Source: Cerasicoccus sp. TK19100 | Lineage (GTDB): Bacteria; Verrucomicrobiota; Verrucomicrobiia; Opitutales; Cerasicoccaceae | NCBI RefSeq assembly: GCF_027257155.1 | Contig: NZ_JAPWDU010000002.1 | Coordinates: forward strand, 124,001 to 188,000 | Direction: 5' to 3' | Length of the DNA stretch: 64,000 bases | Shown here: positions 36,863 through 45,532 of the stretch, one piece after another | Layout: each line of letters opens with the position of its first letter | How positions within the stretch are numbered: position 1 is the first letter of the stretch | Program-made: the position numbers and the translations under genes | The notes under the pieces: model-generated | Database searches by the model: none | What the model was told of the DNA's origin: nothing | What the model saw: the letters and a program-made list of their open reading frames with translations, nothing else

Positions 36863-37091
36863 AGAATTCCCAGTTTGCGCCAAACAACTTAGACAAAAGC
36901 TCGTCCATTGGTCGAGCTTACGTAATTGAGTCCGCTTGAATCGTTAGTTTGGCGCTTTAGTGACCCGCTCCCAATCTTCATGCCATAGGCAGTGCTAGGG
37001 TTTTCCGCTTCGATTGGGTTGTTGTTGTCTTGGATGCAGCTTGCTGGGCGTATTCGGCCGGAGGCCGATAGCCCAGCGAGCAACTGTGTTT

Positions 37092-38015
37092 TCATGCAAG
37101 TGTTAATTGCTGTGTTTTTATTACCGACTGTATGTGGATGAGCAGCTTTCTCATGGCTGCGACGATGGCGCATTTATAGGGTTTGCCACGCTTACGCAGA
37201 CCTTCCACGTACTTTTTGATTACGGGATTGTGAACTGCAGCGCAGGTTGCAGCCATATAGAGGCACTTTCGGACCTTGGCTCTCCCAGCATAGATGGAGC
37301 GCTTTCCTTGCCGCAAACCACTATCACGATTAAATGGTGCCAATCCGGCGAGGGCAACGAGTTGGTTGCGTCCTATTGAACCGACCTCCCCCAGGTAACC
37401 GAGTATGGTCCAAGCCGTGGTTTCTCCGATACCTTTGATTGCCTGCATGCACTGCGCTTGTTGGCTCATCTCTGGATGATTCTGTAAAAGTTTGCGTATA
37501 TGGTCCTCGATTGCTTTCAGGCGAGTTTCGATGTAGTCGACCATGGCTCTGATGTCATCACGCAACTCGGAAACACACTTGGCCATACGATTCTTCTCTC
37601 GAGCCAGTTGCTCGGTGAGTTGGCTACGTCTGTCCAACCAGGCAGTTAATTGGGCTCGGCCTGGTGCAGGAGGAGGTGTTCCCAGCGGCTTCTTTTCCTG
37701 CGCATAGTTCAGGAGTATTTCTGCATCGATAGGATCCGTCTTGGCATTGATGCCTTCGCTTCGGGCAAAGGCACGTACACGTGCTGGATTAACGAGAGCG
37801 ACAGCAATGGAACGTTCATGCAGGAAGTCCAATAATGTGCGTTCGTAACCACCTGTAGCCTCACAGACTACCAATGGAGCATGGTATTTCAGGGCGATAT
37901 CCCGTAAACGAGCAAGCCCAGGTTCGGAGTAAGGTAAGCACGTCGTTTCAGAGATGCTTTTGACTTGCAGACTATCCTTGGAGATATCAATGGCGATGTA
38001 ATTTACTGAGTTCAT
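37092..38015 (-). CDS. IS110-family transposase (DEDD recombinase)
   Basis: 307 residues. The N-terminal RuvC-like DEDD domain has AIDISKD (Asp), VCEATGGYE (Glu) and KTDPIDAEIL (the DxxD pair). The C-terminal Transposase_20 domain has QAIKGIGETTAWTILGYLGEVG and LAGLAPFNRDSG, with the conserved serine region AGRAKVRKCLYMAA. In this family a structured RNA from the non-coding end guides both donor and target choice. The gene appears intact. It uses the same strand as the disrupted IS3 genes. Confidence 0.93.
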   Translation of the reverse strand: MNSVNYIAIDISKDSLQVKSISETTCLPYSEPGLARLRDIALKYHAPLVVCEATGGYERTLLDFLHERSIAVALVNPARVRAFARSEGINAKTDPIDAEILLNYAQEKKPLGTPPPAPGRAQLTAWLDRRSQLTEQLAREKNRMAKCVSELRDDIRAMVDYIETRLKAIEDHIRKLLQNHPEMSQQAQCMQAIKGIGETTAWTILGYLGEVGSIGRNQLVALAGLAPFNRDSGLRQGKRSIYAGRAKVRKCLYMAATCAAVHNPVIKKYVEGLRKRGKPYKCAIVAAMRKLLIHIQSVIKTQQLTLA

Positions 38016-38318
38016 GGCTTATATCGGGCTTGTAGAGGGGAGCTCAAAAGCCTTACGGCTTATTGGCTCAGACAACTGTTTGATATTAAGCCAGGAAGCT
38101 TCGAAGGATCCCGGCTCACTGATGTACTCGGCAAAAGCCCGTACTCGCTGTGTGTGGATCTCATTCGAAGCCTTGCTGCTATGGCCGTCACCGCAGTAGC
38201 AAGCCCTGGCTCCCTTGATGCTTAAACATTCAAGGGTATTTTTCGAGTCCTTCCTCCGACGAGTTTCATTGACCCATTCTCGGAAGGACTCGAAAAAGCG
38301 TAACGCCGTATAACCTAC
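38016..38318 (-). ncRNA. Expected bridge (seek) RNA region of the IS110 element
   Basis: The region is non-coding, 303 bases, 5' of the transposase, where IS110 elements encode their guide RNA. It contains a long stem of 16-bp perfect arms at 38239-38254 and 38282-38297 with a 27-base loop, and several smaller hairpins. Two short stretches equal pieces of the IS3 target around the insertion point: GCTGTGTG at 38147-38154 and AGCAAGC at 38198-38204. Matches of this length are not far above chance. RNA boundaries cannot be set by eye. Confidence 0.45.
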
Positions 38319-39073
38319 AAGCTGTGTGGTCTATAGGTATTATAATCGAGGCGATATTCTTCAAGCTTTTCCCTGGCCTCGGACAGGGAAAAGAAAATCT
38401 CAGTGTTTAACAGCTCATCGCGTAGCTTGCCATTGAAGGACTCGATATAGCCATTTTCGGTAGGTTTGCCTGGTCGGATAAAATCAAGCTGGACCTCATT
38501 GGCATAAGCCCAGGCATCGAGCACTTTGCCAGCAAACTCAGGTCCATTGTCAACGGTGATTGCTTGTGGCAGCGCACCGGAAGTGCGGGCAGCCAGATCC
38601 AGGGCATCAGCAACTTTGGATGCGGTGATGGACCGGTCTGCGTAGAGCACTGGGCATGTACGGTCATACTGATCCACGACGGTCAGCACGCGAAAACGCC
38701 TGCCATCGTTGAGCTGGTCCGTAATAAAGTCCATCGACCAGCGTTGACCGGAAGCATCCGCCTGAGCTAATGGAGCGCGAACGCGGGAACCGCGCTTTTT
38801 GCACTTTTTACGCTTCAGATCCAGTCCTTCAGCCTTGTAGATGCGGTAAACCCGCTTGGGGCCAACTTGCCAGCCCTCACGCTTGAGCAGAACCGTTAGG
38901 CGGCGATAGCCATAGCGCACGCGTACAGATGCCAAATCAAGAATACGCAACCGCAAGGCGCCTTCATCCGGCGGCTCCACATGTCGATACGCGAAAGTCG
39001 AGCGGTTCAACTCCAGCAGCCTGCACCCGCGACGGTCGCTGATCCCATACGCATCAGATGCCCAGTGAATCAA
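38315..39073 (-). pseudogene. IS3 orfB transposase, 3' end displaced by IS110
   Basis: The IS3 integrase core is readable: WSMDFITDQL (first Asp), VDNGPEFAGK (second Asp) and GYIESFNGKLRDELLN (Glu). The frame then runs NTYRPHSL and stops at a TAG supplied by the IS110 end. About 30 residues of the normal C-terminus are missing and lie beyond the IS110 (36990-37077). All three acidic catalytic residues remain, so partial activity cannot be excluded. The N-terminal part lies downstream of orfA by 20 bases, where programmed frameshifting normally fuses the two. Confidence 0.85.
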
Positions 39074-39093
39074 CTCCGCCTTGAGCGCAGGCT

Positions 39094-39366
39094 TCAGAGC
39101 TTTTTTGACACGATCTCCTGCAGGATATGTTTATCCAAACTCAAGTCAGCAACCAGCTTGCGCAAACTCTGGTTCTCATCTTCAAGCTTCTTCAGGCGGC
39201 GCAGCTCGCTCACACCCATCCCAGCATACTGACGCTTCCAGCGGTGAAAGCTCTGCTCGGTTACGCCAAGCTCTCGGCAGACATCAGCGATCTTCCGACC
39301 GCCTTCAACTTGCCGAAGTGCATAAATTATCTGTTCCTCTTTGAATCGTTTGCCGTTCTTTTTCAT
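39094..39366 (-). CDS. IS3-family orfA (helix-turn-helix) protein
   Basis: 90 residues: KRFKEEQIIYALRQVEGG, then the HTH segment IADVCRELGVTEQSFHRWKRQY and a leucine-zipper coiled coil (LRRLKKLEDENQSLRKLVADL). In IS3 elements this binds the terminal repeats and, joined to orfB by -1 frameshifting, makes the full transposase. Intact here, though its orfB is disrupted. Confidence 0.9.
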   Translation of the reverse strand: MKKNGKRFKEEQIIYALRQVEGGRKIADVCRELGVTEQSFHRWKRQYAGMGVSELRRLKKLEDENQSLRKLVADLSLDKHILQEIVSKKL

Positions 39367-39454
39367 CTATTGAATTCCTTTCTGGTGGAACCCAATCTAG
39401 GCAGCAAATCATAACACTAGCGTGGCTCAGTTTCAGGGGAGCAGGTCAGATCTA

Positions 39455-39920
39455 AAGGACGGCATGCAAATAGCGTGGTATGAGAGTTGAGTTAACTTTG
39501 CCTTGAAAAGTGAGTTGACAGGACTGCGGTGATGCTTGGGATGTGGAGGCATGCCCACTGCCGAAGCCCAGTTTGAAGCGCTCGGCGGGTGTTTCGTGCT
39601 TGCCCGCCTTCAGAGCCCGACGCTCGTAAGCAATGCTTTGCGATGCAGAGTCTTCCAGTTTCCGCTCCAGCGCATTGAGCTGCAGGCGCAACTGCGCGGC
39701 ATCCAGTCGTTCGCTTTTGCCCGAGCCAAAGAGCTGCTGCTTGAGCCAGCCAATCTGCTCCTTGAGTAGATTATTTTCCAGCTTTAGTTGCTGGTTCTCC
39801 TCAAGAATGACCTCGGCGCCGGACATGCGACCATGCCAATGATGGGCGCATTAATGTCAACTCACTTTGCATCGCAAAGTCGGATTAAGTTTCATGCCAG
39901 GCCTTCTGCATGCCGTCCTT
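39455..39920. repeat. Inverted repeat around the IS66 TnpC fragment
   Basis: Two ~70-base segments, 39449-39520 and 39855-39928, are alignable in opposite orientation. The best-matching pieces are AAGGACGGCATGCA (39455-39468 / 39907-39920) and AAGTGAGTTGACA (39508-39520 / 39855-39867). They contain the orf2 3' end, so a partial inverted duplication of the IS66 has occurred. Confidence 0.65.
39521..39826 (-). pseudogene. IS66 TnpC N-terminal fragment
   Basis: About 100 residues match the N-terminus of IS66-type transposases: a coiled coil (EENQQLKLENNLLKEQIGWL) and LKQQLFGSGKSERLD. The frame then leaves the family after LGFGSGHASTSQ at ~39521, where an inverted copy of other IS sequence begins. 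The last ~23 codons of the open frame (to 39452) belong to that joined sequence. The catalytic domain is absent. Confidence 0.75.
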
Positions 39921-40040
39921 CAGGTCGATCCCGTTAATCAACATCTTCAGTGCCGCGGGCTTGATCGTGAGCTTCTTGCTATCGCTGCCCAGCGGCCAGG
40001 TCAACCGACCTTGCTCGATACGCTTGAGTCCTGACACACA
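39885..40040 (-). pseudogene. IS66 TnpB (orf2) C-terminal fragment
   Basis: About 50 residues read LKRIEQGRLTWPL, SKKLTIKPAALKMLINGID and KDGMQKAWHET, the well-conserved C-terminus of IS66 orf2. A TAG at 40041-40043 cuts it off upstream, and the rest of orf2 is missing. With the TnpC fragment it marks a decayed IS66 element. Confidence 0.8.
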
Positions 40041-40287
40041 CTACCCCTTAACTTCATATTGTTCATAAACAAGGGATTAGGATTTGGGATTCGTGCTCAT
40101 GCGGGGCCTTTTGGCCCGCAATATGGGCGTTGACTTAGTTTTGGACTGCTGGTCGCTTAAGATCTTCGGCTTCGATGAGCCATGGAGCGCCTTTGGTTAC
40201 TTGGTTTGCTGGCAACATGCGATGCCTTACCATGGTTCTAATAACGCATTCGCTAACACCAACCATGCAACCCAGTCCAACTTCCTT

Positions 40288-40439
40288 CAATTGTAAGCGT
40301 CACGCCAAGCACCTTCAGATAAGACTCCCGAGCAAGCTTAAGTCGTCATATTCATCGTATTATGTCCGCTACGACGAATACGATCCAGCTGCGTCAAGTA
40401 CACGTCATAGGCGCTTCGCGTGACGCTTACCTTCAATTG
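40288..40439. repeat. 152-bp imperfect palindromic element (MITE-like)
   Basis: The left arm (40288-40310) and the right arm (40413-40439) are inverted copies sharing TAAGCGTCACGC, a flanking AATTG, and most bases between. An inner pair ATCGTATT/AATACGAT lies near 40338-40373. The transcript or single strand would fold into one long hairpin. No coding content. A non-autonomous transposon or a folded recombination site are both possible. Confidence 0.55.
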
Positions 40440-40525
40440 GCATTATCCACTATTTCATCAGCGTCAAAAATAATAAGGAAGCTTAATAGAGGTGGCTGAT
40501 TCATTGAAAATTAATCGGCACCCGT

Positions 40526-40553
40526 AATTGCCCCTCGGAGGGGGCAATTTTTA
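40526..40553 (+). terminator. Terminator-like hairpin
   Basis: Perfect 9-bp stem AATTGCCCC/GGGGCAATT with a short loop, the last TT continuing into TTT. No gene upstream on this strand is recognised for several kb except the repeat element. Confidence 0.6.
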
Positions 40554-40998
40554 GCAGCCTTGAGAATTCGAGGCTTCCTTTAAACTGGTTGGCGATTCCC
40601 GCCACATGAGTGAATGAACCTTTGAATGCCCAAGGGGGGCATATAGCTAGCAGCTATGACTCCTGCATAACACGAGGGAACTCAAGGTAGGAATTCTCTG
40701 CTTGTCTTGTGTCTCAGATGTCTAGCTCCAGTGATCCCAAAGGATCACCAAGTGCGCTAGCGCTTAGAAGGTTATTATGCTTATTATATATAGGCATGTA
40801 CTATATTTTAGCAACTAACTATGTAATGGGTGGCGATGATAGTAGCGTTTGGGGGCAGGCCGATCAGTTTAACTCTTCAAAGATACGCTCGTAGAAGTAA
40901 CCATGGCGATTGGCTGCGATTAGCTGTCTTCAGGCCGGAGGCCCTATGGGAATTAGTGCAAAAGCATATTTTCTAATTGGATAAATTAGTTGAATGCG

Positions 40999-41012
40999 GT
41001 GGACTAGTCCAC
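40999..41012. promoter_or_regulatory. LacI-type operator 3
   Basis: Perfect 14-bp palindrome GTGGACTAGTCCAC, 97 bases upstream of the 41109 start. Confidence 0.72.
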
Positions 41013-41108
41013 TTCCAACTCGCTTGTGAATACTTTTTATGTGCTTCATGGTTCTCATCGTAACTCCCAGTCAATTATTCGAACTCAAACCCCTAAATCG
41101 AAATAATA

Positions 41109-43043
41109 ATGATAGCTTTTGCTCGTATTCTATTATGTTACTGTACTACCTCAATGTTGCTTGCTTCCACGTTCTACCTTGATCCAGTGAGTGGAAGCAT
41201 GAGTGGTGATGGTAGCCAACAAGACCCTTGGGGGTCTTTGGAGGATGTTTTCTCTAGTGCTTTAATTGAATCCCAAAAGCCAGCTAGTTACCCCTATTCT
41301 GAAGGTGCGCCGCTTGTCGCTCGCAATCCCGGAGCTCCTGTTCAGCCGGGGGATACACTTATATTAATGAGTGGTGACCATGGAACAATTGATATTCTGG
41401 CATGGTACAATGAAACTCCTATTACAATTGAAGCAGCTCCTAATGAGACTCCAGTATTGGGCTCTTGGCGTTTGCGTGGAGGTAAGAACTGGGTGTTAAG
41501 GGGATTAACTATTTCTCCAGATGTTTATGATGGTACAGGACAAACAAATCTACTAGGCATAGAATCCCACGGTTGGCAAGGACCTGCAAGTGAGTGTGTA
41601 ATTGATCGCTGCGAGATTTTTAGTGTAGATGATTCATCGTTATGGTCTGCTGAAGATTGGGCTAGTGCTGAGAGCGGAGTCTATATTAGTGGTAATGACT
41701 GCATCATTCAAAATTGTAATATCCGAAATGTTCGTTTTGGGATTGTTGTTTATGGAGACGATTGTCTTATTGAATACTGTGAGATAAATGGATTCTCCGG
41801 TGACGCACTGCGCGGTTTAGGGGATTTTGGCACATATCAGTACAATCTCATCATGAATAGCTACGATGTAGACTGGAATCATGATGATGCTTTTCAGTCA
41901 TGGGGAAATAATGGTAACGGTCCAGGCAGTGGAACTGTCGAAGGCGTTGTGATCCGTGGTAATGTCATTTTGCAGACGGATGACCCAAATCGTCAATTCA
42001 ACGGACCACTTCAAGGAATTGGCTGCTTTGATGGTAATTACGATGGATGGTTGATCGAGAATAACCTCATCATAATTGATCAGTGGCACGCCATTGCACT
42101 AGGTAGCCCAACTGAATGTATAATTAGAAATAATACTATTGTTGATCTAGAGGAAGGTGGAGCTTCGCCATGGATTAATATTGGAGTTGCAGGCAGTGGC
42201 GTCACGCCCGAGGGAAATATTGTTGCCAATAACATTGCCTGCTCATTTCCGCTCTATGAAGGAACTATCGACGAATCAAACTACATCATATTTCCCAGCG
42301 AATATATAGAGAATTTCCGAGATCCGGATAACTTTAACTTTCAGTTACTTTCAACTAGCTACGCTGTTGATCAGGCCGATATGTTATATGCTTCAAATAT
42401 TGATTTACTTGGTACCCCTAGGCCGCAAGGTTCTGGTTTTGACATTGGGGCATACGAATATTTGACACCAATTGAAATTCTTGGATCTGAAGCAGATAAT
42501 CATATTAATGACGACGGTACAGAGACATGGTCTGGGAATGTATCGTCTCGGATAGGGGGATCAAGTGGGACGACCGAAGGAGCAGTTGTATATGTATTTC
42601 AGCTCCCTGAATTATTAGATGGTCAAATGATTGCGAATGCGAATATTAGATTTAGTTTAATTACAATAGCAAACGGGCCATTCATTGGTAATGCTGATTT
42701 GTATGGCTTACCATGGCGTGAATCTCCTGTGGTTTCTGCAGCTACAGATTTTTACAATGGAGCGTTTGGAAATGATTATTATTCTACTCCAATTCAACAG
42801 GCAATAATGGTCAATTCGGAATCGATTGGTTCAATCTCTAGCAATGCGGACGGTAACTTTCACTTAGCACAATATTTAAATGCGCAATACGCCGATGGAG
42901 CAGAAGGTGGAGATTACGTTTTTCTACGCGTAAATTCAGATCAAATTGATCATTTACCTTACCGATATTGGTCTGTTGCGACCGCAGATCATACTGACCC
43001 TGATTTTCGTCCGGTACTAACTGTGGAAATCGGACTCAAATAA
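41109..43043 (+). CDS. Secreted beta-helix protein with C-terminal DNRLRE-like domain
   Basis: 644 residues: a signal peptide (ARILLCYCTTSMLLAS), a right-handed parallel beta-helix (DPVSGSMSGDGSQQDPWGSL, then many asparagine-rich rungs such as SGNDCIIQNCNIRNV and YGDDCLIEYCEINGF), and a ~190-residue beta-sandwich. The C-terminal domain is homologous to the whole mature 36119-36862 protein. The fold suggests a polysaccharide lyase-like or binding protein of the cell exterior; no catalytic residues were assigned. It is more AT-rich than the 32036 and 33659 genes and is flanked by IS fragments, suggesting a separate origin. Under operator 3, so it belongs to the same regulon. Confidence 0.8.
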   Translation: MIAFARILLCYCTTSMLLASTFYLDPVSGSMSGDGSQQDPWGSLEDVFSSALIESQKPASYPYSEGAPLVARNPGAPVQPGDTLILMSGDHGTIDILAWYNETPITIEAAPNETPVLGSWRLRGGKNWVLRGLTISPDVYDGTGQTNLLGIESHGWQGPASECVIDRCEIFSVDDSSLWSAEDWASAESGVYISGNDCIIQNCNIRNVRFGIVVYGDDCLIEYCEINGFSGDALRGLGDFGTYQYNLIMNSYDVDWNHDDAFQSWGNNGNGPGSGTVEGVVIRGNVILQTDDPNRQFNGPLQGIGCFDGNYDGWLIENNLIIIDQWHAIALGSPTECIIRNNTIVDLEEGGASPWINIGVAGSGVTPEGNIVANNIACSFPLYEGTIDESNYIIFPSEYIENFRDPDNFNFQLLSTSYAVDQADMLYASNIDLLGTPRPQGSGFDIGAYEYLTPIEILGSEADNHINDDGTETWSGNVSSRIGGSSGTTEGAVVYVFQLPELLDGQMIANANIRFSLITIANGPFIGNADLYGLPWRESPVVSAATDFYNGAFGNDYYSTPIQQAIMVNSESIGSISSNADGNFHLAQYLNAQYADGAEGGDYVFLRVNSDQIDHLPYRYWSVATADHTDPDFRPVLTVEIGLK

Positions 43044-43060
43044 AGAGCCAGTGTTGTTTG

Positions 43061-43109
43061 AAGGAAAATCACTCCATCAGCAATGGATCACTTTTCGGGG
43101 GCCCAACCA
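43061..43109. repeat. Stray end of IS3-family element 2 (inverted copy)
   Basis: This ~49-base segment is the reverse complement of the left end of the IS at 44384-44432 (shared ATCACTCCATCAGCAATGGA and the CCCAACCA tip). It lies just after the 41109 gene, so repressor 2 is bracketed by inverted IS ends. Confidence 0.75.
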
Positions 43110-43178
43110 ATATGTCACTGATATTCAGTCAGATACGGCGTTTTTTAGGGGCGACTTTAATACTGGATTCAAAAAGCC

Positions 43179-43217
43179 AATCAAAATGCTTAGCTAGGTA
43201 AGCATTTTGATTTTTCG
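43179..43217 (+). terminator. Strong intrinsic terminator
   Basis: A 14-bp perfect stem AATCAAAATGCTTA/TAAGCATTTTGATT with a 6-base loop and a T-tract. It probably ends the transcript of the 41109 gene, now separated from it by the stray IS end. Confidence 0.8.
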
Positions 43218-43282
43218 TGGTAATCATAGTTGCGTGTCTAGATGTTCTTGAAAAATCTGCGATTCGAGGTCAGCGTAGCTCT

Positions 43283-44296
43283 ATGAATATCAGGGATTTG
43301 GCCACGATAATTGGAGTGAGCAAGTCAACTGTCGCTTACGCTCTTAAAAATGATCCGCGAATCTGCCAGGCTACCCGTATAATGGTTCAAGAAATGGCTA
43401 AAATTCACGGTTATAGAGCAAGCCCTGTCGTCAATCGCTTCATGAATGAAGTTAGAGGTGGTAGATTGAAAAATCGATCTATTAATATGGCATATATTGC
43501 TGGAGGGTCTGAATTAATAGCTCGTAAGCGTGGTTTACATGAGCGTCTGTTAATTGAGGGGGCCAAGTCAAAAGCTAAGCAATTGGGTTATCACTTAGAT
43601 ATAATTTCTTGGGAGGCGGAGCAGCTTACCGAGGGGCGACTAAATCAAGTTCTTAAAACGCGGGGAATTAGGGGAATTTTAATTGGTCCTGCTAATTCCA
43701 CGCATGCTAGCATGAAGCTCAATTGGGATGAATTTTATTCCTTGGCAAGTGGATATACGCTAGAAGACCCTCAGCTTGATCGTATTGCTGCTAACTTATA
43801 CCAATCCTCTTTTGATGTTGTTGATAAGGCATTCGGGCGCGGTTATCCCAAGGTTGTTTTGGCTGTCAATACAGTCTCAGATCAGCGAGTAGGGCATCGC
43901 TGGTTGTCGGGAACACTAGTTCAGCAATGGATATATGGAAAGGGGCGAGTGCAGATTCTATTTGGTGATTGGAATAGCCCATGTAAGCGGTTACTAGGTG
44001 CCATAGCGAAAAGCAGAGGGAGTGCAATAGTGGGGCACGACATTGTATATCGCGCATTGATGGAATATGGGTATCGAATTCCGGGGGATTTTGGATTTGT
44101 TGCACTTGATAGTTGCCCTGATACTAATTTTATATCTGCTGTGCAGCAGCCTCATAGAGGTTTGGGAGAGAAGGCAGTCGAGCGGATAGCTAGTATGATA
44201 GAGAGAGACGTGACTGGCCTGCCAATGGCCCCCCTTCGCTTGACTGTAGACTGCGGCTGGCATGAAGGCAGCACGCTTCCTTCAATTACATGTTAG
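43283..44296 (+). CDS. LacI-family transcriptional repressor 2
   Basis: 337 residues from the ATG at 43283 (22 extra upstream codons are open but lie before the HTH). HTH MNIRDLATIIGVSKSTVAYAL, hinge KIHGYRASPVV, sensor core with RGIRGILIGPANSTHA and GDFGFVALDSCPDTNF, tail VDCGWHEGSTLPS. It is paralogous to repressor 1 over its whole length, and the recognition helix is nearly the same (SK-T/S-TxAYA), which suits binding to the same palindrome. AT-rich like the 41109 gene. No operator was seen in its own promoter. It is bracketed by inverted IS ends. Confidence 0.9.
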   Translation: MNIRDLATIIGVSKSTVAYALKNDPRICQATRIMVQEMAKIHGYRASPVVNRFMNEVRGGRLKNRSINMAYIAGGSELIARKRGLHERLLIEGAKSKAKQLGYHLDIISWEAEQLTEGRLNQVLKTRGIRGILIGPANSTHASMKLNWDEFYSLASGYTLEDPQLDRIAANLYQSSFDVVDKAFGRGYPKVVLAVNTVSDQRVGHRWLSGTLVQQWIYGKGRVQILFGDWNSPCKRLLGAIAKSRGSAIVGHDIVYRALMEYGYRIPGDFGFVALDSCPDTNFISAVQQPHRGLGEKAVERIASMIERDVTGLPMAPLRLTVDCGWHEGSTLPSITC

Positions 44297-44383
44297 TTTT
44301 CTTATTTGTTAGAGTTAAATTTTAATTTTTATGAAATGAAAGGAAAATGTATAAAGCCGCTTATTGATTAAAAATAAGCGACT

Positions 44384-45532
44384 TGGTTGGACCCCCATTA
44401 GGTGATCCATTGCTGATGGAGTGATTTTCCTGCAAGACAGGAGAATCAAATGAAGAAGAGCAGACGCACGACCGAACAAATCATCGGCATATTGCGTGTG
44501 GTCGACACAGGGCTGAGCGCCGAAGAGCTATGTCGCAAGCACGGTATCAGCTAGCAGACGTTTTACCGTTGGCGCGACAAGTACGGCGGCATGGACCTAA
44601 AGGAGGCGCAGCGTTTGCGGGACCTTGAGAAGGAGAACGCCACCGCTCCGGGCGGGCTATCAGCCGCTGGCTGGGCTTTAGTCGTTCCAGCCTCAGGTAT
44701 CAAGCGAAGCCCCTGACCTCGAAGCAACGATTGCTAGAAGCGCAGATCGTCAAGGTGTCACGTGAGCATCCGACGTTGGGCTACAAGAAGGTCGCCGGGC
44801 TGCTGCGTACTCAAGGCCTCCATGTAAACAAGTAGCTCGTGCAACGGATGCGACGGGAGGAAGGCTTGCAAGTGCCGCTTCCGAGACCGCGTCTGCGCCG
44901 CTAGTGCCTGTCAACGGGGCTGCCACAGTAGGCGATGCACCGCAACCACGTCTGGGCTTGGGACTTCGTATCCGACTACACCCAGCGTAGCGGTAAGTTG
45001 CGCTACTTAAGTCTCATCGACGAGTTTACACGGGAGTGTCACTGCATCCACGCGTACCGAGCCATCCGCGCCGCCGATGTCCTGGAGGTCCTGCAGGACT
45101 CCATCTCTGAACATGGGGTGCCGCAGTATATTCGCTCTGATAACGGACCGGAGTTTATCGCCAAGGCCATCCAGAACTGGCTCGCCGAAAACGACATCAA
45201 AACACTCTACATCGACCCCGGCTGTCCCTGGCAAAAGGGCTATGCCGAGTCCTTCAACTCACGCTTCCGTACCGAGTGCCTCGACCGCGAGCTGCTTTAC
45301 ACACTCAGCGAATCTCGCGTCGTCTTCGCCGACTGGCGCGAGTATTACAATCACGTCCGACCGCATCGCTCTCTGGGCGTGCTCTGCCCAAGCGACTTTG
45401 CCAAAACTCTCACTCAACAAGGCCACGGCTACGGTCGTCCTACGAACTCCCTCCGCCTGGGCCTAAACACAACCCCAAAACAATCCAAGGAAGATACCCA
45501 TCAAGACTGGATTAACTTAAGGGGGCCAACCA
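44384..45532 (+). mobile_element. IS3-family element 2 (decayed)
   Basis: Ends TGGTTGG-(A)CCCCC (44384) and GGGGG-CCAACCA (45532), about 1150 bp. It encodes the degraded orfA/orfB below. No clear target duplication. Confidence 0.75.

Larger units (their letters stand above)
37078..38318 (-). mobile_element. IS110-family insertion sequence nested in IS3
   Basis: Joining the sequence left of 37078 to that right of 38318 restores the IS3 orfB reading frame, which fixes the element at about 1241 bp (plus or minus the dinucleotide core). It lacks terminal inverted repeats. The long (~300-bp) non-coding end lies 5' of the transposase and only ~14 bp lies 3' of it, the layout of the IS110 subgroup. 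Confidence 0.85.
36961..39448 (-). mobile_element. IS3-family element 1, split by an IS110-family element
   Basis: Terminal inverted repeats TGACCCGCTCCC (36961) and GGGAGCAGGTCA (ending 39448) bound orfA and orfB on the minus strand. The 1247-bp IS3 body is interrupted at codon HSL-LGY of orfB by the 1.24-kb IS110. The displaced orfB 3' end (LGYRPPAEYAQQA) is still readable at about 36990-37077. No matching target-site duplication is visible, so one flank may have been rearranged. Confidence 0.85.
40044..41108. other. Gene-poor region (~1 kb) before the second beta-helix gene
   Basis: No gene with family support is seen; short frames at 40084-40296 and 40709-40894 are not convincing. The region contains a long inverted repeat (40288-40439), a terminator-like hairpin (40526-40553) and LacI-type operator 3 (40999-41012). 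Confidence 0.55.

Noticed and set aside
40288-40439. Integron attC site
   Set aside because: The outer arms lack the RYYYAAC/GTTRRRY core sites and there is no integron integrase in the window.
40709-40894. Small hydrophobic frame before operator 3
   Set aside because: It has one possible helix, but the flanks are not gene-like and the region is full of repeats.
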